From Trileptium ribeirensis (lineage: Eukaryota > Nematoda > Enoplea > Enoplida > Thoracostomopsidae), in contig JASANE010030161.1 in the NCBI GenBank assembly GCA_030248225.1, forward strand, positions 1-64,000: a stretch of 64,000 nt of DNA, read 5' to 3'. Position numbers and translations under genes: made by a program. Shown here piece by piece: positions 20,401-35,400 of the stretch; position 1 is the first letter of the stretch, and every line of letters starts with the position of its first letter. The notes beneath the pieces were generated by a model. It had not been told where the DNA came from. It saw only the letters and a list, made by a program, of their open reading frames with translations, and ran no database searches.

Positions 20401-23400
20401 TCGTTATACAGTACCTACTGAAATGAAACACATTGACGCAGTGCGACTGATAGCTGACGTGCATTTCTTGCCCAAGCGGCCTCTGCAATTTCCGCAAAAT
20501 CCCCGTTGAGCCCCAAGCCTATTTTTGAGTAATGTGCTGTGCTCTATGTGGTAGTCAGTTACAATATATATTTTTACACATATACATGTATTTGTAAATA
20601 TTTTTATTGTTTGTTTTCAGTGAGACGCTGTTTTGTTTATGCATTTCAAATTTATTTTGAAGTAGCACATTGTGTTACGTTTTACTTGAATTTTTTTGTG
20701 TAGATTTATGTCCGAAGTACTAACTATAACCGAACGCTGATGAGTGCGCTAGCAAATCTGGCTGGACTGTATCGTTCTGTTGGCGGGTTTGGGATTTCTG
20801 GACTAAACTGGATACCAATTCCGGTGCATGTTGCGGCAGATAATGTAAGTCTACAGGTTGATTCATGTGTATGGTGTTTTCGTTTTGATTGACAGTATAG
20901 CCCTACGCAGAGTAGAGTTTCTGTATTTAGAACCTATATGCGGCCATGCAGATTTTAATGTGCCCAACTAATTTATATACTTGGAATTCGTATCGATGTG
21001 GCTGTTAGTTACTGATACATATGCCTAATTATAGCTACGTAATATTCATTAGATAACATCTTGTAAAAAAATTAATTTATGATAAAACATTGTAACAGCA
21101 ATATATTTTTGACGTTACTATGTTAAACTAGATTTTAACAAACTTTGTTAACATTAACATTGATTTATTGAATCTGATAGGGTTCGTGTCATTTAAAAAC
21201 TGTATAAATTTTGTGCAGTATGGTGCTAAAATATTATCTGCATGGCTTCCACTCAGTAAAAAGTTGATATGATAATGGATGCGCGATCCTACAACGTTTG
21301 AAGTTAGCTATTTTAATGGGTGTCTTTCTAAACGCGAAAACCATTTTTATTATTAAAGCATCTGTTTGATTTTGATATTTTAGATGTGTTTATTTTAAGC
21401 TTTTGGATATAAAAGATTGCCCCTACTTCGACAAATTAATGGATGATCTGCACAGTAGTCCTGAATGGATGAAGCGTGCTTCCAAACGTAAGGTTAGTTT
21501 GGTTGGAAAGAGTATTCGTCTAAGTTTTATTCGTGGTATGTTTCCTGTGATAAAACGTTTTGGCTGGTGCATTATGGTGTAGTAATAATTTGCGTTGTTT
21601 CTCTGTTTCTTCATAATTGTGATAACGAAAATTGTACACTCTGTCAGTTTACAACTGCTGCGAAAGTAGTGGAGATTAGATTTTCAAATCTAATCCCATG
21701 TTTCACATAAGGCATTGGCAGCCATTACCACACGTTTAAATCACATTACCATTTGTAATCGCACCGAACGGATACCGCGTGTAGTACAATTTCATAGGCT
21801 CCTGGTACATTATAGAAATGTACAATAACTTAACCAAGTTGCTTAACTGGTTTAATCTGTGTTAAAATACCATTTGTTTTACGGACAAATCTTAAAAAAT
21901 TACTTTTAGTAAAAACCGAAAAAAATGATGTTCATTGGGTATCATAGTTGATTGGTTTATCCCCAGCTTAATATTTATTGCTAATGGTGATCAAATTAGC
22001 ATCTGACAGAATACTGTGATTTTGTTTTAATACCTTTACAAATAATGTAACTTACTGCTCCGTTTGCCTTGATTACAATGTATGGTGGTATATTGTGGGA
22101 CTGAGTATATTGAAGGTCACAACAGTGAATTATGTTAGCTTCGCACAAAATTTGATAAAAAATTTTTAGTCAAGCCTGGCACTCGCACAATGATAATCTC
22201 AGGAATTAATATACTGTATGTTATGACGAATTAATCCAATTTGTAGTTTCTGGTGAAAAAGTTGTAATAATTATAGTTCTGCACGTTCGCCTATTGTTGA
22301 CTTTAGTACTTAACAGCGACGATACACTATGAAAATTGTAAATTTCGAAGCGATTTGCGTTTGCGATCCTTGAAAATGAAAAGTTTTGTTTACCTGTGGA
22401 TTTAATAAATATTTTGTGTTAAACTCTTCTTCTTCCGGGCGCTGTTCCCGCTTCGATGCAGGGTCGACGATTTGGGTCTTCTTCTTCCTTTTACTGGCTT
22501 CGTTGAAGATTTTTTCATGGTAGCAACTTTTGTTGAAGTACACACCCCGGTCGGCCTGTCGTGGTACCTGTCGCCGGGGCGGGGCCGCGTTCAGTTCACC
22601 CCGCTTGAGCGGGGAGTTTCCAGGGGTACCACGAAAAGGAACGGACATCACCCAAATATTTTGTGTTAAACTACTTCATATATATATTGATAGGCATTTG
22701 TAAATATTGGCGATTTTTTTGTGGATTGCAGCCATTCTATGATTGGTTAACTGCAAAAACGCAATGGCCTGGTGACGGGGTTAATGACCAAAACGTGTCT
22801 CGAGTCCACGATGCATTGCATGCGGAAGTGAGTTAACTTTGAATATTCGCGTAGAGCTGCAGCGTCAGTGCTTTGGTCTGCAGGCTATTTTTCTTAGATT
22901 AATCGCATGTGAATCAAGACAAAGAACATGAAGCCTTAACAGCTGTGAAGCGTCGGCAATTCTTGTGGTTTCGCTAAAATAATTAGCTGTATCTTTCTCA
23001 ATTTTACAACGTCCGTGTCTTTAAAACAGATGCAAATTAATTTTAGTCTACTAATAATGCTAATCTCTGTATTTTTGACACTGACAGTTTCAAATCAGAC
23101 TAGAAGTTCGACAGATGTCTAGGTAAATGTCTATAGAAGCTCATCGGCCGACCAATTCCTAATAACCATGACAATTGGATTTTAATTAATGATACTTGAA
23201 AAATTAAACAATAAGAAGGAAAGCAGAATTCCAGATCCTGAATCTTAGCTACGCAATAAACACATCCATATTTTAACCACAAAACCTGAGATATGGAAAG
23301 AAATAAAAAATTTAAACAGTGGACGTCGCACGTTTAGCTTTGACAACCCAAAATGATAAGAAGTTATGGCTGGGGAACATCATATTTGCTGCAATGTTGT

Positions 23401-26400
23401 TTCTTTAAATCTGTTGGTTTAATATAAAATAGCGTATATTTTCTAAAATTTAATGCACTGAAGACAAAGCGGCAGTTGGAATTCAGTGAACTAGAATAAT
23501 TGTAATACTGAACGAGCCTACTATAATTAAAACATGTTTTCGCTGGCTTTTGCTTTCAGCAGTGCCACAATCGGACCTGGCCCAGCTACATCAATCAATC
23601 TGTATTCAATCAAATAGAATACTTCGCTTTCGGCGAAACCCTTATGCCTCGTCAATGGAATAAATATCGAACTGGTACCTGTGCTTTGGTATACTTTTCT
23701 TTTAGTGTGGTAGTTACATCTCATAGCTTTAGGATTATTCATATTGGGGCTGAATATATGGGAGTACCGAGAGTTGCGTGAAGTAAACAATCGATCTTGA
23801 GCTTAGGTCTTTGCATACATTTTATTGTCACCGCGGAGTTCCTCGTCGACAACGTTTTTGGCTACAGGTCCCCATGTCTCAGCACCGTACGCGGCGGCGC
23901 TGAATACTAAGACAGAAAAGTTGTTCTCATTCATGATTCTCGCTGCCCCAATTGGACCCTTTGAGACTTTTGATATGGCTGGTTCGCCTTAAAAGCTTTG
24001 CTTTGAGTCCAGATATGTGTGCGTTGAAACTGAGTGACGGATGAAACGTTACACCAAGGTATTTCCGGTTTTATTCATTTTGGTTCTTTGGCCACACGTC
24101 TACAATTCCAAACTTCTTGAGAAATCATTCATCAGCGTGCTCAACAGAATTGCTTCTTTGATATTTTTCCTCGGCTACTGCTTTTGAACGATCTGTAGCT
24201 GCAACTGCAATATCATCTGCAGACATGTACATTAGCACTCCTTCAAGAACGGATACATCATTTATCATAATTGCAAAGATGACCGGCGACAAAACTTTAC
24301 CTTATGGGAGTTCTTCAGGGAATCTATTGTAGTAACTGAGTTGGTCCACATATTTTTCGTGGTTGTATCTCTGTAACAAGAACGACTTGACCCGACGAAC
24401 TAAACACATTGGTAGGCCCATGTCCCGCATCGTGTTACGAAAGTTGTATTTCCAAACCCCATCAAATGCAAGTGAAAAAATCTATGAAGCACATCACTCT
24501 TCTTTCCATTTTCTTGTCATAAAAGCCATTTAAGACATTTTGAGTTAGACGGTGAATTTGATCTGCCGTTGAGCGAAGTTTTTTGAAACTAGCTTGGTTG
24601 ACATTAAATTTTTGCTGCCTGTCGATAAGGTATACCATTCGTTCCTACATTGTATGTTCCATGATTTTGCAGAGACTGCTCGTTAATGCAATAGGTCTGA
24701 AAGCGGAAATCTTTTCGCATGTTTTACCACTCTTGAGGATAGGCACTATGGAAGCCTTCTTCAGCGATGAAGGAACGTCGCCATTCGTCAAGGAGCAATT
24801 AAATAGCTTCGACAGAGCATCTTCAGCAGCATCCCCCAAATGCTTCAACATTTTATTGTAGACTCCATCAGGACCAGCAGTCTTTCCGATTTTAAGTCTG
24901 CCTGTGGTTGCTTGAACTTCTCGTCTGGTTATGATTCGGCAGCGTCGTTTATCAGCTTCTTAGTGGTTACATTTATGTCTAAGTTTTCTCACCAAAAGTT
25001 TTTTATATAGGCGGTCTTCAAGAGTCTTGGACAGAGTGCCTATCTTACACTCTGAGCAACTGAGGCGCTTTTGCCACGTCTGTTCGTAGCGTTATTCCAT
25101 TGTGTTCTAAGTGCTTGCTTCGTATCGCATTTGCTATCGCACCGTCCGTCGCATTGATCGCGGCATGAAACTTTTAGTGATTAGCATTGCGATCCAGTTC
25201 TTCACTGGCAAGCTTTCTCCAGGCTTCTGTTTTCGTCTCAATTCAATGTGTTTATGGAACTTGTATCAAATTGTTGAAAAGGAAAGAATGGAATTCCCTT
25301 CAACAGTTCTCAGTTGTGCAACAAAATTCAACTTTTTTGTCGCTGTCATTCTTTAATTCATCACTAGATCGATGGGTTCCGCAAATTTTGTATTCGCCAT
25401 ATAAAAAATCCAATTATGTACTCGGATTTGCGCTTGCGCCATACCAACGATTTCCTGCTTAAATTCTTATAAACCAACTATATTGTATACATTGGTTTTG
25501 GCCATTTGGGTTCCGCAAAGTTGTATAGGTTAACTCTTAACCAAAGGCACGGACTCTAAGAATGAATAGCACCTCACTAACTTAGCTGTTGTGCAATTTT
25601 TGTTGAAGCAGCACTATTTTCGAGCTACGGGCTAAAAGTTTAAAAAACACACGAAAACAGTGAAATTTTCAAAGTGAGTTTCTCGCGTATTGGATGTAAA
25701 CCATGCGCTCATGTAGTTATTTAACTCTTAAGCGCGTCCAGACCCATTGTTTTGAACCTTCCCTGAGTGTGTGGTTAACACGTGGGGCAGTTCACTTGCT
25801 AAAAATATTAATTGTTGCACCAAATATAGTCAAATTTTGTCGCCTATTCAATTATTTTGATGTATGGAGAAGTATAGAATTGGTGTATAGGTTTTCGGGT
25901 TGCTGACCACTATGAAGCAATTGTATTTTAGTTAATACATTTAATACTACAAACGCTTGGGGTCTAGAGTATGGAACATAACCCCTTATATTATAATTTT
26001 TTGACAGTTATCGGTCAAATTTCAAAGAATTTCCCGTTTTGGTCATTGGCGAAAAAAGCAAATGGTCCAACGGTTTTTATATGTTATGAATATTGGCGGA
26101 ATGTTCCCTTGATGTATATACTTATGGCGTAATATTGTCTTCAGTGTCTTTAAAGGGATCTCAGCAAACCCAATTTTGTACTTTGAAATAACCGCTCACT
26201 CCATTTCCTCTTGCTGTACGAATAACTAGTTAAAGTACTCTGTACGCTTGTCCTCATGCTGTCATGCTTGTCTTTGTTTTAGAACTGATTGATGATATAT
26301 TACCGTGTTTTACGCGTAAAATCATATTTGTCATTTGTAAGTTGGTGTTAAAAGCTCGAAACTTTCGCGAAATCATTTTAAATTTGAAGAGATTATAATT

Positions 26401-29400
26401 TCCGCAATTTGGATGCTTCTGTTTCATTGTACTATTTTAACGACTCATTGGTAGGGGTTACTCCAGACAGGGAAACTCGGGAGGCGGAAATGACGGAATA
26501 CTGGAAATTCAGTATCAAAACGGGAAATCGCTAACCAAGGTAGAAAAGGGGAAAATTAAAATCGAATGGATAACTATTTTTGCTTGTCAGTATTGCTTTC
26601 TTTTATATGATTTTGAAGCGGGCTGAGGTAGCTCAATTTTGAACTTTGAAATAGCCGCTGATCACAGATTAGCGTGCTCTGTTTCTGCTCAGTACCAACT
26701 GTATTGTGCTTTGCCATAGTATGTATTGTATAAATTTCTAAGTTTAACAAAAAATTGGTCTTATAATCTCGCTGTGTTTGAAAATCATGAAATACAACCA
26801 ACGTATCCTTTTCTGTTATCAGTGTTTATGAATAATTAAAACTGTCATTTTGCTTTTTTAGGCTTGCTCACTAACGAATTAATCTCCCAAATGACAAGCG
26901 TTGTCGCATCGTCCATTTCCGGCAGTGAACACCTCTTGAAGCTCTGTATTTATTCAGGCGTATGTCAAGGTCTCCTTTTTTAACTTTAATAAATTTTATC
27001 CAGCATATTCTATTAATTCCGGACATTAAAAATCAAGCATCGCGCATGCTAATTTTTTTTGGCAGATGTATAGCATCTCACGTTTGCTTATAATGTTATC
27101 GAAATTCAGCAGCTATATCTAATACCCGATTTAGTTCTGTTCCGAGCCTTGTGAGATGCATTTTGGTTCACCTCATTGACTTCCAGTTGTGCTTGCAAAT
27201 TAATAAGAATTGAGTATCGGCTATGTAAATCAACGGCAATGCATACTAAATACGGCTTACGACTGAACGCCGATCAAACGGAAATGATAGTACCTCAAAG
27301 TCAAACGACATACACACCAACAATAATTCTCTTGAGTACGTCGCTAGAAAACAGTACAAACATCCTTTGCGTTTAGTTCTACAAAGGCAGCGGGGCGTCT
27401 GTAGTTATAAAGTTCAAAGAGTTGAGCTTTGAATAGCAATGTCGTTGAAACTCGTCTCATTCATTCCCAAGTTAATATATTTCATCCGACATCAAGGATA
27501 AACTGAATATATATGCTGTGCTTTTTTTCTATATTTGCACGAAATATAGAGGGTAAAGTTTTATTTGTCTAATCGGTATACTGAAGCTAAAACTTGGCAA
27601 TAATTTATTAATTTTAAGGTTTAGGAAGGCAACAAATAGTAGAGGTACAGTTATCGAGAAATTGACAGCCGTTCGCTCGAAGTTTGGTCTTGGCTCGTTT
27701 AAAAACGGAATGGAATTTTTATTTTTAATTTTACTTTTGAAATGTTTAGAGATCATATCGGTCGGAATACGGAACCATTCTTGGCAAATTCTGTGTAAAA
27801 CTTTTTTGCTGTGTTTCGGTATTTTTATATTCACTTTAGCATGACTCGACGGTTGGTCCGCTTTTGAAAACCTTTGGATTTGACAACGGTCATAATCCAC
27901 CATATGGTTCAATGGTTATGATTGAACTGTACCAGTCGCTAGTTGATGAACAATTTTTTGTTAAGGCAAGTTTCTACAAAATATTCATTTTAATATAACC
28001 TACAATTTCCCAGTTTGAAGATAATTCTCATTTTAATATAACCTGCAATTTCCCCATTTGAAGATAATTCTCATGACACTGTTTTAGGCAGTGCTAATAT
28101 ATCAAGATTACTTTGACCACTGAGTCGAAACGTCTAAGTGATTCGGCTCTACTGGAATAAACAAATTTCAGAATTTGCCCTGACAAATTTTAGAAACTCT
28201 AAACGTTCGTTTTTTCATCTTCAGGTACCTACATGCTTATACTTTAGGTCGATTTGATTAATGTTTTCCTAGTCTGCTTTAAGCTATATATGCGTCCCAT
28301 ATTGGTACAATTTATGCGTCGGTAACATTAAGATGACCCCACAAGCCATTGTATTTTGTGATTACCAATATCTAATCGCAAACCCTTTTTTACGGAAAAA
28401 CGCTGAATTTTATTCGGGTTTTCGCTAACCAAAAATTAGCAAAGTCAAATCCAAGCACCAGAATTATACCATGTGTTCGAACAGAATTTCGGCGTTTTCA
28501 ATATGCAGAAATTCGGTTCCCTAATACCTGATCATTCAAATTTTTATTGTTCAGTGTTCACGAGCAAATTTATTGCAAAATTGTCGTATAAAAATAAGCA
28601 AATCAAACCTACATTTAAGCTTTTGGTGTTCGTGAATAAAACCAGTTTTATTTCAAATTCTACAAATAATTTTCGTTATCAAAAATTTGGGTGGTTTTGC
28701 TAGAATTTTCGCGAACACAAAATGGTAAGATTTCAGTCGCACGCACTGTGTTCCCGAGCAGTTTTGCTTCGAATTTCAATTCATCAGGAAACGTTCCATA
28801 GCAATTTTCTTTGCAAAATTACAAAATAGGATGGTTGGCGGGTCACCTTAAGTTTAGTCGCGCATTATGCTTTATAAATTGTTTGGTAACACTATAATTT
28901 TGAATCTTAAACCATCAAAATTCAGTTGGATTTTTTGAATCTGTCGAAGAAGTCTCTTCAAATGTTTCTATTTGGTTATTGAAACTGAGCGAGCGGGGTT
29001 TCCATTGAGAGTGCTAGCGGGAAATCATGAAAATTCCTTTTTGTCTGTTTTTGTCATTTGGATGAATTTCGCGCAAATTTTTTATTCTATAGCAAAGGTG
29101 ATGCGGGTGTGCCTCTTAGTTGAACGCGAACAGCTTCGACCCCTCTTTGGCGTAACAAATGGCAAAAACAGGCTTTTTAAGAGTTTTTGCCAAATATGGC
29201 CTTACGGGTACCAGTGTTTCGTAGCCTATATTTCGCGACACACCCTTCGCATAAAAAAAGTCGAGGCCACCTGCAGAATCAGTTCATCGAGATCTACAAA
29301 TTTGATGACCATGACTTTTTGTCGGACCGATGCCTGGCGTGCTGTGGGGCCGAATATGGTTCGTCGACCCAGTGCCAGAAATAGCGATTGTTAAATTTTC

Positions 29401-32400
29401 GGCATGTTATTACGTGTTTTTACTTTGCAACAAGTGCCTGTTAGATTATCAAGCATGCTGTGCACGATGGTTTTGTCATTTAGTGTCCAACTTGACTATA
29501 TTATACCTTTTCATATGTTTTCTAGGGTTTTACGCTCAACGAACCCGATATCCAACATGTAGTGAATTTTCATTTGTTTTGTTATTTATTGCTTGTAGGG
29601 CATTAAGAATGGTCTATATAAAGGTTTTTCTGAATATGATGGCTTGGTTATGTAGAGTCCATCACGGATATTTCGCACCTTTTCAGATGTTTTCAATGGA
29701 TTTAGGGTCATGGAAGCCTATAGAACATAGTCTGTCTTCGGTAGGTCGGTGACGTATTGCGTACGGTGCATGAAGTTTATATAGGTTTTTATGTATGCTG
29801 AATACGATGGTGTAAAATTTTTCTACACTAGTTATAGGTCAGTATAGGTTGTTTTTGCAATATTGCTTTGTAACAACTTACTCTACGTGTAACATTGATT
29901 TAACATCAAATATTGCTTTAACTTAAATATTTTAGGTATAACTAAAGGATATTTTTCTTAAAGGTGATTTTTGTATTTATGAGGTCAGGTCAGTCACATA
30001 AGATGACTGTATCATGTTTTTTGTGGTACGTAGGACTATTTAGGGCGTGTATATAGCATTTTCCTTGAATAAAGAATGTATTATTTTTTCGAGAACTATG
30101 TGTAAAACATTGGGTATTTTCAAATTTCGTTGGGTAAATACCCCGTAAAATACCCAAAAAACCATGCTTCGATGGGTTAAGGGTCAAAGGGGTTTTACGG
30201 TTTTCGATAAGTGAGTATTTCGGTAGCTAAGGGTGTTTATTTTTATCAAACTATAACATTTTCATTGTGGATCGTTACGCCGTAGATTGATCCTTACCAC
30301 AGTATAATGAGCAACATTATTGAACTCTTGAGCCCGTTACGGAAATTAGAGTAAAATAGCTTTTTTGAACCAAATTCATGAAACCCTGCCCACGGGTGAG
30401 CACGCATGGGAGTGTGTCTGATCGAGTATGGATTGACTGAGTGCTTTTAACCTTGATGAAATTAGAGTCATTCTTTATGGATAATCGTGCATTTACTGTT
30501 GTATAGCTATATGATAACTGTATATCTGCTATTGCTATTGTATCTCCTGTATGTACACCTTTAAATATCCGCACATATACCGTCATCGTGTATTTTCCTG
30601 TTTACCATTGCGTACCCGTGAGTTTGTTGTAGTATATTGCGTTTGTTGCAGTATATTTATTCTTGTGACATGTTAAAAGGGAATTATTAGTGTTGCTAAG
30701 AACCATTGTGGAACTTTTGATGTTTGGCAGTAAATAATCTAGCGAATCATACTGAAACCAGTGTCTCGCCAGTGGATCTATTGTACACACCTAAGTATAT
30801 GGTCTTCTTTGGTTAACTCTTTTAACGCATAGCTAAAGCACGATCAGGACGACATGGTCGACATACATGTGGGTGGTACTTTATGAGTATTGCCATCTTT
30901 TGCCGCTTAGGTTTTCCAATAAGTCATGTCGAATCCATAACTGTAATTAATGCGAGACTAAACTTTGTATACGCCCAGCAATAATCCTCTTTTGTCATCC
31001 CCAAAAAAATCGGTAATCGAACATTTTTGGTGATCCTATATCCATCTTCAAACGGTTTAAAAATATTTACGCCACGAGTTTAAAAAGCGTATAAATAATG
31101 TTACCGAACATTTTAATGAAATTGTTAAGTTGCTGTTGAAGATACTTTTACAGAATTTTAATTTGGGGCTTGTCATTCGGGAACAGTCAAACCACAGCCC
31201 GAGCTCAAATTTTGTTAACAAACAAACATGCAGACTAGGTATCGATTGTTGTTCGCGAACTTTGAATAAGTTATGCGAGTGCGATATTTAATCCAATTTA
31301 ATTATAATAATGAAACACGTCACTGTTCGCGAACAGACGACCCTCTTTTCCGCGCACATGGCTACATGCGAGATTTAATTTGATTTAGTCAGAATAATAT
31401 TAAACGTAACTCGTCGTCGATCTGAGCAAAAAACGCAATATATGTATTTGGTCATTTTGTGAAATTTAGTACTACTGTGTACATCTCGGCGAGATCTAGC
31501 GATCTGAACAGAAAACACAAAGCGGAGAGCGATATTATCGAGTTATAATCGATACAATAAATAAGGCAGATCAACACAGTAGTGCAGCAAAAAACGCAAT
31601 GATAATGCGTCTTTTGCTCAGATTGTGTTAAATACAATGTCATATAATACAAAAAACGCAATGAGCATTTTGTCTTCTGCTCAGATCGCCAAATACGACA
31701 TTGTTGATTTGCTTCAGTGTATTTCTACGTAAAGAAGATGCTTATTTAACCCTTTAGCCGCCCCATTACGGTGTCTACCGACTCACCGTACCCTAACGTA
31801 ATGCATACTGTGAAATACGTTTAGCCGATATAGTTGCGATGTCTGCCGGCTCATTGCGCACTGTACTTAAACGTATAGTCTCATCGTCCCGATTAGCCGT
31901 CCTCTCGTGGTGTCTTCCGGCTCACCACATGCCAGTATTAATGGGGTGTCCTAGGATTTGATCTAAGTAGCTGTATACAAAGTAATTTTATTTGTTATTT
32001 CTTATATAGCGGACAGAAAGTCAGCTTTATAGGCTTATTCCAATGCATGCTAGTAAGGCTAATGCTTCACGCTTCATGAGGGACTCTATTTAGTATTATG
32101 ATACTGGATACTTAGTTTTGGTCCAAATTTAAAACATCTTTTGTGTATTCCCTTTGACCTATTTTACGTTATTATAACTAGAATATAATTGGAAAATTTC
32201 ATTTCAAGGCCTACAAATCTGAATTGGATTATCGGATGCGGCTAATATTTTTTGTTCTATGTAATTATTATTCCGCTTATACATGCTTAAAGATTAAAGT
32301 ATACCTTTCCTTCCTTACCGAGCAAGGGTTAAATAGCAGCATTTTTCCTATAAGGTACTTATATTTAAAATTTAATTTTAAACTTTAGTTGGGATCTCGC

Positions 32401-35400
32401 CACTTGAGGCGCTTCGTGCAACCAAATCCTAGTATATACTCAGAAAATTATCTGTAATTTCTAAGTCTCTGAATTTGTAGTGTCGTGTTTCAGATTACCA
32501 TAAAATAATGCCGTTAACTATGCTCACTGATAATTATTTTGAAATTGATGATTACGTCTGGGTTTGTTGGAATAAAACCGGGTGGCTTGCTTTTGTGTCT
32601 GATGACAGTGATTTTCGATTTAAAACCAGAAAGCCAGGTAAAAACGACGTGTTCGTGTATTTCTTCAGCGCAGACAATTATGTCTACAAACGTCCACAAC
32701 AGCTTCGTAGTTTCAGCGATCCTTCCAGTGCAAAACTTTTCCTCAGAAAAGGTCAGAAGCCAGTTAGATGCCTTAGACAATGTATACTGTATGCCGCTGA
32801 AGCCAGCCATTACGAAATTTTATCATTGATTCACCGAATTATTGGAGCCTTGCCAGGAACTCCACCGTGTCTCATTGAAGCTCTTTTGCCGTCCAGAAAA
32901 AACATAAATAGACATTATATTGCGATTTGCGAAGCAGTTATGGCCAGCATCGTGCACGATATAGAAAGCAACGCGGCTGTTGATGCTTTCTTCGGAAACG
33001 TCACTTCACCACAAACAGAAGTTAATACAGGGCAGCCTCCTTTGACTAATTCCACATATGCATTCCAGCTCTTGTTAAATTACCACAGCGAACCATCATC
33101 TAACAGCAGTCCTCAGATATCAGTATTCAGCGATCACCAGCTAATGCTTTCGCCCCAATATGAGGCAAATTTGAATTCATCGTTCAATAGCACAAATAGC
33201 GAGGCGGCTGATACAGCAAATGTAAGTTAATGAATTTAATAAAGTACAAGACTTAGATATCTTCAATACATGGATTTGATTGACTGGCATAACATACCTG
33301 GTTTACCCAAGGTCCCCCATGTCCCATAGAACCAGACGGAAACCCTTTACGTACCCAAAAATAAAGCTTGCTAAGGCGCGTATTTCTATACCAAAATGAT
33401 TCAAATCGCTCAGGAGTTGCCGAGTTATAAGCAAAAAGTCCTAAAAAATAGCCCATTTTGGCCATGTACCCCTGGGTACCCCCCTTTGACCCGCTGTGGT
33501 GGGACCTGGGTGGGCTGAATTGGGACAAAACCTCCAAAAAGCACATCTAGAGTATTGTAGCTTTCATATGAGCCCTCACACGTCCATATCGGTTTACGTT
33601 GAGATAATGAAGTGCTGTTTACAGAGAAAAAAATAAACGAACGTCCATCTTTTTCACAATAGTGCAGTCTAGTGAAAGTTCTTCGATTCCGAAGCTAGCG
33701 CTTCTACATCTCCGAATTCAATTACGTTTTGTTTAACTTACTCAGACACATTTAGTTTATGATTTTCCAACGGTAGTTGGAATCTCGCCGATCGCTTCGG
33801 TATATATTTTCATCTGCTGATCAAAGGCAAGAACCAACGATAGTATGTCTCCCGAAGCCATTTTATTACTGTAAACGTGACTTGTGCCAATATCTGTAAA
33901 ATAGCAAGAGGCACCCAGTGCATACCATGAGGTCTAGAATTTATATAAATTAAAAAATTAATAATTTCTACTATATTACCTGCTGCACGTGTTTATAGTT
34001 ATCAAATTTTAGCTATGGGCTACCTTGCTGCACCACTGAGTTACGCATCGAGCTTACCAGTTGAATTTTATGTTTTAGCTTGGTCAATCTTCATTTCCAA
34101 TTGGTGGAGCTGATACTGCATCCACTCTAGATCCCTCAGTAACAAGCAACGCCCCAGAATCTGTGCTGTCGTTTCTGTTTGCCTGTCCGACATGGATACC
34201 ATGGCCGCGCAAGTCGAGGCTGAGCGCAATGCCAATCCTGCTGTCGTAGACCATGTCCGGCTGTTTCATGATGTACTGAGATCACCCGACAACACGAACG
34301 AGAAACGAATGCGAGGTCGACCTCCGGCGCAAGAAATCGAAGATAGAATTGCCAAGAAAACTAAGAAAAGACTTGCTTAAACAAATAGCCGACAACAGCG
34401 AGTCCCCGCCGCTAAGTTCGTCCGAATCAGAGCAGAGTGACGACGAAGAAGCGGATCCTACTTATGAAGCGACATCACCAAAACCAAAACGCCAGACGAC
34501 ACAGAAAAACCAAGCAGAAATGACAGTAAACAGTGTTCTAGCAGAGGATTTTTCAAATAGCCTTGAAGGATTCGCACTACCAGATGCCACGCAGAAGTCG
34601 ATGTGTCTCCCGCAGCAGCGGCTGCCGTTAAACCTGCTTTCGCCGACGTTAATATTGTCTCTACAACTGGACTCAGTCGCAGAGTGCCCGCATGGGAAGT
34701 TGCTCGAGACCGTGGACACCGAGGGTTGCAGTATCTTAGTCGATCCGGCAAAGTCATTGCTGCACGTTCGGTTAAGACAGCCAACTGCAATTGTTCCTAA
34801 AAATGCAGAGAATCTGTGAGCGAGAAACAACGGCAGGATGCTTTCGACTGTGGCAGCTAACGACCGTAGATCGTTCATCGGCGGACTGATTTCCAGTAAG
34901 GAAACTGCACAGAAACGCACACCAGTATCATTTGATCGTAGGTGAACTCGGTGAACGCCAAGAAGTATGCCGAAAGTTCTTTTTGGCTACATTTGATGTG
35001 AAAGAAACGTTTGTGCGCTACTGCATAAATCGTCGAGTAGCTGGTGGAGGACAGGAGCCGATCGCAAAACCGCAATCACCGCCACCGCATAAACTGACAA
35101 ATGCTCAAAGGCGCTTGATTCACAATCATATTGATTCGTTCCGTAAAGTCCCCAGCCACTATTGCCGCAAAAACTCAAAAACAAATTTATTTGGAGTCTA
35201 AAGTTCAAAGCAAAACAAACATGTATCGGCTGTATAAGACGTTTTGTGGTGTTGCCCCAGGCGACCCTCAACCTGTATCGCTTGCAACGTACAAGCGCGT
35301 CTTACGTCATGATTACCCCAATTTGCGAATTTTCAAACCGAAGAAGGACGGACCAATGTCCGACATGTGAGAAGTACAAAAATCAATTTTCAATCAACGT

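Noticed and set aside
28079..28130. Alternative exon after 27965 ([11 protein letters not shown] then stop) with acceptor CTGTTTTAG
   Set aside because: It would truncate the phosphatase before its conserved C-terminal cysteine region, which is present at 40886-41138 with better homology.
28972..29752. Overlapping ORFs of 140 codons
   Set aside because: The block is a dispersed repeat; its copy at 41440-42078 is open in different frames, so the ORFs are not conserved.
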